From Phoronis ovalis (taxonomy: Eukaryota > Phoronida > Phoronidae): a stretch of 15,291 nt of DNA. Positions within the stretch are counted from its first letter, which is position 1; every line of letters begins with the position of its first letter. Both the position numbers and the translations under genes were made by a program. Location of the stretch: assembly GCA_028565635.1 (NCBI GenBank), contig JAOXYB010028234.1, positions 1-15,291 on the forward strand, given 5' to 3'. Shown piece after piece: positions 8,801 to 14,615 of this stretch. The notes below the pieces were generated by a model. That model made no database searches. It was not told the origin of the DNA and saw only the letters and a list, made by a program, of their open reading frames with translations.

Positions 8801-11294
8801 GCTAGCTGTGCGTTTGTTATTTCATGCATGGTGTTTGCCCCTGGAGTTAAATGTCTAAATCCAACTTTCATTGAGTTTCTTCAGTGGCCGTCATTGATCA
8901 TGTAAATCTTTGTCCAACAAAATATCCCAGTGATCAAAGAGAAGCACACACTATAAGAGAAGCGCGCGCGCACTATAAGCTTTACTGAAAATCATAGCCA
9001 GTAGTAAATATGCTCCTAAGTTAATTTTTTTTAGGAAGAAAATTAAAAGATGATAAAAAATTGGTAAATGGCCAAAAAAAGAGGGCCGGCTTTGGTGAAG
9101 TTCCTCCTCGTAGCTGGGTATTGCCGTTAATCCTTTGTTGTATTGCACTCAGCCTTGCTGTCTGTTCAATGGTACTTCCTTGGTTTGCATTCAAGCCAAT
9201 TCCAAATGCTAGATTAGCAATACTGGGGTAAGATCTATGCTACGTAACTTTTTGAATATTTCTTCCATGATATAAATGAATACCTACTCATAAACATAAT
9301 TGATATTTTACTCATATATACAAATTAAAATGTCATATAATTAATCTGCCCAATGCGTGTGTGTAACAATTAAGAATGTTACACGTATCATATATCTTCT
9401 AACTTCATACAATAACCAGTTTTATTAATATATTTATTTATTGACGGACAGAAAATCTTACATCTGTCTGATCGCCACAAAATTATATTAATTATATAAA
9501 CTAAACAAACGCTAAATAGCCAATCTAACAAACTACTAAATGCAAATAATAATGTTCAAGTGCATGAAAATTACTTTGTACAGTTCAAGAGAATATATAA
9601 CTTAGATTTATATACTGCTGTGGTATTCAACAATTCTGCAGGAATAGAAAATGGAAAAATTTTATTACTCGACAACAACGTAACTAATTTTCATTTTAGA
9701 GAAAAAACACGTGCCTTGGCGGAAAGTGGTCTAGTTTTAAGGGAAGATTTCAATGAAGATTCAAAAGCGTGTGAACTGTTTCCAGTTCCACTTAAACACA
9801 TGCTAAGACGCTTTTTATCACTATCTTTTCTAAGAATGTGGAAAAAGCTCATTATGTCACTAAACATAGCTATCACAGATGAAGATGATTTTCCTCTATT
9901 TGATGCAATTAAGCTGCCAACTGGATTCAAATCCGCTATTTTGTTACCACCGTTATGTTGCCTGGTGTTTGTTCTGATGGGATTTCTAGCCAGTTATGGG
10001 ACTAAAACTCGCGTCTATCTATCAATGGATGAAATTATGACGTGGATTGGTAAAATAGGAACAAGCTCAGTAATGATGATGATGAACGCACTGATATTAT
10101 TCTTGAATATAATTCAAGACTTAAAGTTGCCTCTTCTCACCATCAAGGTAGAACTGACATCTGGCTTTATCCTGGGAATGAGTACTCAACTGATAATCAT
10201 TTTTAGTAAGTGCATCCATTTTTTGTAAGCAATCTGCTAACACCTTTGGAAAGAGAAAGCATGCTTAACATTGCTGCTAACACAAGTGCAATAAAACGTT
10301 TATATCTGTAAATTCATTAACTATATTCTCTACTTTCAGAAAATTCAATTAAAAAATAAACTAATATATACAGCTATGGTAACTTTCTTGTTTCTGTTGC
10401 AAAAGATACGCACAAATGGGAATGTAATGGCACAGTTATCTAAATCATTCTATAAGCTGCAAATCGAGTGTTGTGAAAAGTGGTAATAAAATAGATGTAT
10501 TGTGTTTCAGTATGGTTGTGCATGCATGTTGAAGTACTAGCTTACCCGGAGTATAAGGACAAAAATCTCACAAGAAAACCCGTATTAAAACATCAACATT
10601 CTAGTACCAGTGAAGCTTACAGCACGCCAGCTAGTTCCCCTGCAAGTTCTCCATTACTTTCACGCAGAAAAGGTGAGTAATTGCATGGCCTTCATTGTGT
10701 TTGCATACCTCGATCACGTATTTAATTTTTTTTAGAAAATATCTTGAAAATTTTGTAGTCGGTTTCCTACATCGATCACTATCATAATAATAACAATTTA
10801 GTTAGCAACTGTTTGATCATGCATATAGTAATGTGTCGTATTCCAATGTTTGGACAGTCATAAGCATCATTTTGGCATGCTTACACAGCAAACTAAGTTC
10901 TTTTTCATATACGTTTTCAGCCTCCTGCGTCAGATCAAAAATGTTCTCGCTTTCCAAAAGCTCATCTATTAATATATCTGAGACTATTTCAACAAAAGAC
11001 TCTCCCAAAACATCACCCAACACCATGAAATTTCACCATGAGAAGTTGCCGCCTGTATCACTAGGCAAACTAAAGATCAAGAAACTGCAGGAATCTGGAA
11101 GCTTGCCAAACATTTCACCTCCTTTGACTGCAAATACTTTACCGCGCACTCCGTACAAAAGTAAGACCTTTCGGAGAGAAATGTCACCCCTGGCATCACC
11201 TGGAACGCAAGACATCACCTCACTGCGCGAATCTGGGAGCTTACCAAATATTTTTGACATAGGAGGTCGTTTTCAGCCATACAATAAAGAGTAG
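2748..11294 (+). CDS. Eleven-exon gene for a 1120-residue multi-pass membrane protein of unrecognised family
   Basis: Spliced model: 2748-2805, 4134-4326, 4901-5287, 6127-6896, 7148-7338, 7962-8150, 8452-8791, 9035-9227, 9700-10205, 10511-10672, 10921-11294. Every intron is GT-AG, all ten junctions agree in phase, and the joined frame of 3363 nt has no internal stop. Hydrophobic stretches lie near residues 40-62, 74-108, 128-146, 157-177, 222-245, 258-283, 290-312, 317-339, 376-400, 450-468, 530-553, 569-592, 616-641, 737-762, 850-873, 893-912 and 926-954, which gives about 16 or 17 membrane passes. Residues 642-735 form a very basic linker and 955-1120 a Ser/Pro-rich tail, both presumably cytoplasmic. 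Possible N-glycosylation sequons are N149-Y-S and N425-Q-S. The C-terminal half looks internally duplicated. No catalytic motif or named domain was recognised, so no function is assigned. The least certain part is exon 1 and its junction to exon 2. The reading frame from exon 2 onward is strongly supported. Confidence 0.82.
2806..4133 (+). other. Intron 1 of the membrane-protein gene
   Basis: This AT-rich sequence runs between exon 1 and exon 2. Apart from the 66-bp tandem duplication I see no conserved exon or element. A further short exon cannot be excluded. Confidence 0.5.
3231..3340 (+). repeat. Tandem duplication with a 66-bp period in intron 1
   Basis: The block starting GCATACACACGCTGCAG occurs at 3231 and again at 3297. 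Both copies continue through CGCAGTTGATTAAGGCTTC. The first copy has three extra bases (CAG). The short open frames here on both strands arise from the duplication and are not genes. Confidence 0.85.
4134..4326 (+). CDS. Exon 2: first transmembrane segment
   Basis: The acceptor is GACCCCAG|GTTACC and the donor is ATATGT|GTAAGT. The exon covers residues 20-83 and part of 84. It contains a clear membrane segment around 40-62 (VYVLGWFLSSVIILLTYL) and the beginning of the next. The phase-2 end joins exon 3 to give KYVRVTFG without a break. A second AG eleven bases upstream (4121-4122) would bring an immediate stop if joined to exon 1. Confidence 0.75.
4327..4900 (+). other. Intron 2 of the membrane-protein gene
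   Basis: This is 574 bases of AT-rich sequence with a strong GTAAGT donor and a TTTCCAG acceptor. Nothing else is recognised in it. Confidence 0.75.
4901..5287 (+). CDS. Exon 3: membrane segments 2 to 4
   Basis: The acceptor is TGCTTTCCAG|A and the donor is TTCAAG|GTTTGT. The exon covers residues 84-212 and part of 213. It contains hydrophobic stretches at about 86-108, 128-146 and 157-177 (VVLFAYGITGVLLHW), followed by a polar loop that ends in QRKSSSR. The open frame runs on past the donor to 5381, across the left end of the transposon in intron 3, so an intron-retained transcript would end inside that element. Confidence 0.82.
5361..5369 (+). repeat. Left target-site duplication ATGGAGGCG
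   Basis: This nine-base direct repeat abuts the left end of the TIR element and is identical to 5840-5848. Confidence 0.88.
5370..5839. mobile_element. 470-bp non-autonomous TIR transposon in intron 3 with a 9-bp target-site duplication
   Basis: The ends are perfect inverted repeats, CAGTCTGAATAAAT at the left and ATTTATTCAGACTG at the right. The similarity continues inwards to about 85 bases (blocks GTGTTCCG, AACGT, GGGCTT, ACCAT), interrupted by a roughly 10-base insertion in the left arm. Immediately outside lies the exact direct repeat ATGGAGGCG (5361-5369 and 5840-5848). Long inverted repeats with a 9-base duplication are typical of Mutator-like elements; Merlin-type elements (8 to 9 bases) are an alternative. 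No transposase frame is present, so the element must be mobilised by an enzyme encoded elsewhere. It lies wholly within an intron of the membrane-protein gene, on no fixed strand. Confidence 0.9.
5840..5848 (+). repeat. Right target-site duplication ATGGAGGCG
   Basis: This nine-base direct repeat abuts the right end of the TIR element and is identical to 5361-5369. The perfect copy suggests a fairly recent insertion. Confidence 0.88.
6127..6896 (+). CDS. Exon 4: largest exon, membrane segments 5 to 10
   Basis: The acceptor is TTATTTTAG|G and the donor is GGGCAG|GTAGGT. The exon covers residues 213-469 and part of 470. It contains membrane segments at about 222-245, 258-283, 290-312 and 317-339, a basic loop (ARYERKRK, 342-349), a segment at 376-400 ending in PLQWF, a loop at 401-449 with heptad-like leucines (LNQSLEELDKLVDLVENELH) and a sequon at N425, then a segment at 450-468. 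The loop could form a short coiled coil on the non-cytoplasmic side. Confidence 0.9.
7052..7070. repeat. (AT)n microsatellite in intron 4
   Basis: An uninterrupted alternating AT run of 19 bases. Confidence 0.95.
7148..7338 (+). CDS. Exon 5: basic amphipathic loop
   Basis: The acceptor is TTTTTTGCAG|GG and the donor is GCTCTG|GTAAAT. The exon covers residues 470-533. It is soluble, basic and probably helical (KTQQIVFRRAKFLVRM, then HLLKLRESLHHFSGVL), and leads into the membrane segment of exon 6. Both junctions keep the frame open. Confidence 0.82.
7339..7961 (+). other. Intron 5 of the membrane-protein gene
   Basis: This is 623 bases with T-rich tracts. Small open frames at 7580-7828 (+) and 7619-7852 (-) overlap each other, are low-complexity and lack family signatures. 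I regard them as chance. Confidence 0.75.
7962..8150 (+). CDS. Exon 6: membrane segments 11 and 12
   Basis: The acceptor is TTTTTCGCAG|ATG and the donor is TTCAGTG|GTAAGT. The exon has exactly 63 codons (residues 534-596), phase 0 at both ends. It contains one segment at about 534-553 (FLVPSILLGILTIFASFW), a short loop with the basic cluster AKKRR, and another segment at 570-592. The first ATG is an internal codon and not a gene start, because exon 5 joins it in phase. Confidence 0.85.
8452..8791 (+). CDS. Exon 7: membrane segment 13 and basic cytoplasmic linker
   Basis: The acceptor is TTTATTTAG|ATAATT and the donor is TATTAA|GTATGT. The exon covers residues 597-709. The membrane segment at about 616-641 is followed by a strongly basic linker (EEQERKHKKRKR, 666-677) that ends in TPQSSPLL. 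That motif continues into exon 8 as RRK, giving SSPLLRRK at 705-712. Exon 10 carries a near copy after the last membrane segment. Confidence 0.85.
9035..9227 (+). CDS. Exon 8: linker end and membrane segment 14
   Basis: The acceptor is TTTTTTTTAG|GA and the donor is ACTGG|GGTAAG read as CTGG-G|GTAAGA, so the exon ends at 9227 in phase 2. It covers residues 710-773. It starts with a Lys-rich stretch (RRKLKDDKKLVNGQKKR), followed by a membrane segment at 737-762 ending in LPWFAF, which parallels the PLQWF end of the segment in exon 4. Confidence 0.83.
9228..9699 (+). other. Intron 8 of the membrane-protein gene
   Basis: This is 472 bases of AT-rich intron. The last 140 bases stay open in the frame of exon 9, but alternative AGs there do not match the phase of exon 8 with a good acceptor context. 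Confidence 0.7.
9700..10205 (+). CDS. Exon 9: second loop and membrane segments 15 to 17
   Basis: The acceptor is TTCATTTTAG|A with a branch-like GTAACTAAT just upstream. It is the acceptor I found with the phase needed for exon 8. The donor is TTTTTA|GTAAGT. The exon covers residues 774-942. It holds an extended polar loop (775-848, with the acidic patch TDEDD), membrane segments at 850-873 and 893-912, and the start of the last one at 926-954. The frame is open for 140 bases upstream of the acceptor, so an earlier alternative acceptor is possible. Confidence 0.8.
10511..10672 (+). CDS. Exon 10: end of last membrane segment and start of Ser/Pro tail
   Basis: The acceptor is TTGTGTTTCAG|TA and the donor is AGAAAAG|GTGAGT. 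The exon covers residues 943-996. It completes the membrane segment (IWLCMHVEVLAY) and begins the cytoplasmic tail, with a Ser/Thr/Pro stretch (STPASSPASSPLLSRRK, ending at 996). The SSPLLSRRK motif repeats the SSPLLRRK of exons 7 and 8. Confidence 0.82.
10921..11294 (+). CDS. Exon 11: cytoplasmic tail with a duplicated LxESGSLPNI motif, stop codon
   Basis: The acceptor is ATACGTTTTCAG|CC, and the frame ends at TAG 11292-11294. The exon covers residues 997-1120, a low-complexity tail rich in Ser, Pro, Thr and Lys with several S/T-P sites. The ten-residue motif LQESGSLPNI (1052-1061) recurs as LRESGSLPNI (1098-1107), 46 residues later. The two DNA copies differ mainly at third positions. An AATAAA hexamer (11283-11288) overlaps the last codons but need not be used. 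Confidence 0.83.
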
Positions 11295-11607
11295 GTATGT
11301 TTGCATGCCAGGAAGCTAAGTCATTGCATCTCCATTTGTGACTTGGGTTATGCTAATTTATATAGTGATTATGGCACAACTAGGAAGTCTTTGTTTTGAT
11401 GCTAACAACGTTGGAAACGTCTTGTATCATTATATCTAACAACATTGTATGTGATACCTACAGGGTGTTTAGTGTACATGACCATACTGGACACCACCTG
11501 GTGGTCTCAAAGGTAATTAATTAACAATAGCTAGCACCATCTTGTGGTCGCAATGACCCATGTAGTTTATAAACATAGTTTATATATTGACTTGTTTTAT
11601 TGTTATA

Positions 11608-11613
11608 ATTAAA
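11608..11613 (+). terminator. Candidate poly(A) signal ATTAAA
   Basis: This hexamer lies about 315 bases after the stop codon of the membrane-protein gene. It is a common variant of the canonical signal. Cleavage site and usage are unverified. Confidence 0.3.
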
Positions 11614-12059
11614 ACTTACTTAGATAAACAAAAGATGTCACATATTTTATACGCTCTAAAATGATCTTGTTAATGTAACCTGGGTTACAGCATGCAATCT
11701 ATGTAAATTGTTACGTTGTCATTTTTTTTACACATCACAACACAATAGATTAGATTACCTAGCATGCTTATGCCACATGCCTTTTATTTTTTGTACATAT
11801 GTTAAACTGATACTTTCATTTTTATCATTTTTATAGCAGTGTATGTTGTTTTAACAAGAAAGTATTCGATGTGCTTTAGGGACTCACTCATCTACAATTT
11901 AAGTAATATTGATAGCAGTGACAGTGTTGATCATTTGGTTACACTGTAATGCTACCTAGTGGTACAGTTAATATTTTATTGTTTTCATGGTTATAAATTA
12001 AGAAATGTGGGAACAAACATGATATGGCAAATAGTATATATATAATATACATATTAAAA

Positions 12060-12096
12060 ATATTCTTATTATTTAGCTGTTACATAATAAGAATAT
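12060..12096. repeat. Perfect 13-bp inverted repeat (hairpin)
   Basis: The arms ATATTCTTATTAT (12060-12072) and ATAATAAGAATAT (12084-12096) pair perfectly around an 11-base loop. Transcribed, they would make an AU-rich hairpin. No gene is attached. Confidence 0.85.
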
Positions 12097-12826
12097 CAGA
12101 ATGTATTTCACTGTTTGCAAGTGCATGGCACTTGACCAATGAAATGTAACCTGGATTATTGAAAGCTAATGTGATGATATTAGAATAAATGAGTTTTATA
12201 CGTTTTGTAAATATATTAAACTGGTTATTTTATTTTTGACAGCAGTATGTATTGTTTTAAGCAGAAAGCAGCTCAGTGTTGGATTTATAGGTCCATTAGA
12301 CTGGTCTCTTGTTAGTTACAGTTAAAGCTTGTGTTATTTTTTCATCCAGAAGTACTTCTATTCAGATTGCTTAAAATATAATTCATTTTAAATATTTAAC
12401 TCAGTAATATAACTGTCAAATTTATAGGTTGTTTTAATGCTTTATGCACACATTTTTGTATTTTTCTATTTACATTGATAAAAATGATATATTTTATTGA
12501 TATTACCAATATAAATGAAGAAGGAGAAATAAGACTAAAATTGTCAATTAGTCATATACTGTGGATTCATTATTCAAACTCCCAAATTTCACTGCTTTAT
12601 GCGGGTGCTTTATATGGCACTACCAGCGCTGCTATGGTTATAAGTTGTTCTTTGCATTAATAGTGAATGCACCGCTTCTATTGTGTATTAATCATTTATG
12701 CGTGCGGCAAAATTTCCCACAAATCTTTTTAAAGTTATTAGAACCGAACCCTGGACCCCCTTCAGATGCCAACTCTCAGTCCACTCATCCATAGTAGACC
12801 ACTACTTAAAAGATGAATTTTACGTG

Positions 12827-12849
12827 TATATATATATATATATATATAT
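12827..12849. repeat. (TA)n microsatellite
   Basis: An alternating TA run of 23 bases in the intergenic region. Confidence 0.95.
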
Positions 12850-13220
12850 GCGACACAATTTTTGAAGTCAAAGGTTAACTTTACACGATCTGTTATCTGA
12901 CAGTTTTAGCTTTGAAAGTTTATATTCACTATGATTCTTCAGGTAATGCTCTAAACAATTACCAGGTGAATACTGTTACAGGTTGTTCTCTGAAACATAT
13001 TTGACTAAAATTGACTTTAAAACAAAAAATTTACCCTGAATCTTAAGACTTTTAAAATAGAATTTATGCAAGCATTGTTTTATGTACATTTACTAAAAAC
13101 ATATTGACACAGCGCACAACATAAACTAAAAAATGAACAACATAATCTAATCATAACCATGTAGTAAAATTTATGTATATTTAAAAAGCACAGAAAACAT
13201 GTGAATAGTATGAAAAACAT

Positions 13221-13226
13221 TTTAAT
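13221..13226 (-). terminator. Candidate MAO poly(A) signal ATTAAA
   Basis: On the minus strand this hexamer lies about 215 bases past the MAO stop. A nearer copy is at 13377-13372. If the distal one is used, the hairpin at 13271-13347 falls in the 3' untranslated region. Confidence 0.3.
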
Positions 13227-13270
13227 CACTTATTAGGTAGTATGAATAGTAATAATGTCGACTTCACTCA

Positions 13271-13347
13271 TGCATTATTGTGATATGTCGTCACTGCACT
13301 TGTGTTCAAGCAGCCACTTGAACAAGCGGTCAAATCACAATAATGCA
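13271..13347. repeat. 77-bp hairpin-forming inverted repeat downstream of MAO
   Basis: The outer arms TGCATTATTGTGAT (13271-13284) and ATCACAATAATGCA (13334-13347) pair perfectly. Nearer the centre, CTTGTGTTCAAG pairs with CTTGAACAAG apart from a two-base bulge. It lies about 95 bases past the MAO stop codon, so it may be in the 3' untranslated region. Confidence 0.85.
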
Positions 13348-13440
13348 CTTGTTTGCTCACATTTTTGTTATTTTAATTAGCATGTAGACAGGCTGAGATC
13401 TCTTTCAGTCACATGAAAACATATTCCATACTATGATTGT

Positions 13441-13620
13441 TCATTTTTTAAACATGCTGACAAACCGTCCTGTCAGTGTATGTATTCTGGCCCTGTGTTG
13501 ATATATCTGGAAAGCTATAGCACCTATGACAGCAACAGCACGGACAGTTCTGACTAAATCTTCTACTGATGGGGCATGACGTTGCAAGAAGTTAAACTCG
13601 AATTGTTTTTCTGGTACACC
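13441..13620 (-). CDS. MAO: MAO terminal coding exon (mitochondrial outer-membrane tail anchor)
   Basis: The acceptor is TTCTTTTTAG|G and the stop is TGA (13443-13441). It encodes 59 residues: a short linker, [15 protein letters not shown], a single hydrophobic helix of about 20 residues containing [10 protein letters not shown], and a basic end ([18 protein letters not shown]). A C-terminal helix followed by basic residues is the known targeting arrangement for MAO in the outer mitochondrial membrane. Confidence 0.93.
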   Translation of the reverse strand, partial: GVPEKQFEFNFLQRHAPSVEDLVRTVRAVAVIGAIAFQIYQHRARIHTLTGRFVSMFKK

Positions 13621-14615
13621 CTAAAAAGAACAAATTTACAGGATAAATAACTCACAGTGAGAAGATAATTTCAACGCCTAATGTAGAACCATTCCATTTT
13701 TCAAGAGATCTAAGATCTTATCCATGGAGCAAGATGCTGAAATACAATGTAACGATATTAAAAATAGTATGGTATATCAAATATGGTAAGAGCAGACAAT
13801 TGCTTAATGATTGGATGTGAGGAAACATGCACACTACAGTAGGATTTAGTTATTACTTACCTCAAAGACAGGTTCTTCTTGCCAGATTTCATCACTCTGC
13901 ACCTTCCCCATGCTGCATAAGACCTAGGAAACAATAACCAGTAATAAAAATGATTATGGGAAAATCCTACTTAAGTGGGGTTTTCTAATTAATAAGTAAA
14001 ATATTCATTATCACATTTGCACAGGGGTAAAGACTAAACTTAATAACTTAAACCAACTATACTATTTTCTACAACTGTTTGAAAATAAATCCTAAACAAT
14101 TATGGAATTTAATCAATCATAGAACAAAACAATGTTATCTTACAATTGAACCTTTTCACTTAACGGAGATGGTGAAAAGTGAGGATAATAAATTAAGTAC
14201 ATCAGCACTCAGATAAAGCTTTGATTGCTGATTTGTTTAATTATAGTTTGAATTTTTATAGTGAAATTTAATGAACTATACAACCAAATAACAGAATTTG
14301 CCAGATTAAACTGAATGAATGAATGAATGAATACTCATAAATAAATGCAAAATGCATATAAAAGAGCACTGTTTAGTACTGTTTCAGTAACAACAGGAGA
14401 CGTCAATTTCCTCAAAAAGTAATACTGCAAAATCACTAAAAACAAACAGTAAGTTTTTTAACTCCCAAATTTGTTTTCAAACAGATTACACAATTTACTG
14501 TACCTCCCTAGCTGCTCGTTCCCCACTTTGAACTGCACCTTCCATATAACCCGACCAATGTGTCGCCGTCTCTGTTCCAGCAAAGTATACACATCCATGA
14601 GGTTGACGGATCTCA
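13441..14615 (-). CDS. MAO: Monoamine oxidase, C-terminal part (three coding exons; 5' part beyond the window)
   Basis: Spliced on the minus strand: 14615-14504, 13923-13861, 13620-13441, with phase-consistent GT-AG introns of 580 and 240 bases. The encoded 117 complete residues contain [19 protein letters not shown] and GERAARE, the highly conserved C-terminal FAD-binding block of flavin monoamine oxidases. The Tyr of WSGYMEG corresponds to an aromatic-cage tyrosine of the vertebrate enzymes (Tyr435 of MAO-B). [14 protein letters not shown] follows, as in animal MAOs, and then FLQRHAPSV with a hydrophobic helix ([12 protein letters not shown]), which matches the tail that anchors these enzymes in the outer mitochondrial membrane. 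The family oxidatively deaminates biogenic amines with covalent FAD. The substrate domain and the flavin-linking Cys are encoded outside the window. The MAO-A/MAO-B distinction is vertebrate-specific, so none is made. Confidence 0.96.
13861..13923 (-). CDS. MAO: MAO penultimate coding exon
   Basis: The exon has 21 codons, phase 0 at both ends: [20 protein letters not shown] plus E. The acceptor is TTTCCTAG|G and the donor is TTTGAG|GTAAGT. It links the catalytic body to the membrane tail. The MGKxxxDEIWQ.EP pattern is characteristic of animal MAO. Confidence 0.95.
13924..14503 (-). other. MAO: MAO intron between the cage exon and the 21-codon exon
   Basis: This is 580 bases of AT-rich sequence, with a GT donor at 14503 and an AG acceptor at 13924 on the minus strand. 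It contains the GAAT microsatellite and nothing else recognised. Confidence 0.85.
14313..14332. repeat. (GAAT)5 microsatellite in a MAO intron
   Basis: Five uninterrupted GAAT units within the 580-base MAO intron (13924-14503). Confidence 0.95.
14504..14615 (-). CDS. MAO: MAO exon with the FAD/aromatic-cage block
   Basis: The acceptor is TTGCTTTAG|T and the donor is GGGAG|GTACAG on the minus strand. One base is followed by 37 codons, [20 protein letters not shown] and onward to [15 protein letters not shown] binds the flavin, and SGYMEGAV carries the cage tyrosine. The preceding exon is not found between 14616 and 15291. Confidence 0.95.

Larger units (their letters stand above)
11295..13440. 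other. Intergenic region between convergent genes
   Basis: This region holds the 3' ends of both genes. Candidate poly(A) signals for the plus-strand gene are ATTAAA (11608-11613) and AATAAA (12184-12189). For MAO, on the minus strand, they are ATTAAA at 13377-13372 and 13226-13221. It also holds short palindromes, two hairpins, a diverged direct repeat and a TA microsatellite. No well-supported gene is seen. Confidence 0.6.

Noticed and set aside
12475-12660. 61-codon frame in the intergenic region
   Set aside because: It is AT-rich with Ile/Asn-heavy composition and overlaps the other small frame, with no splice or family support.
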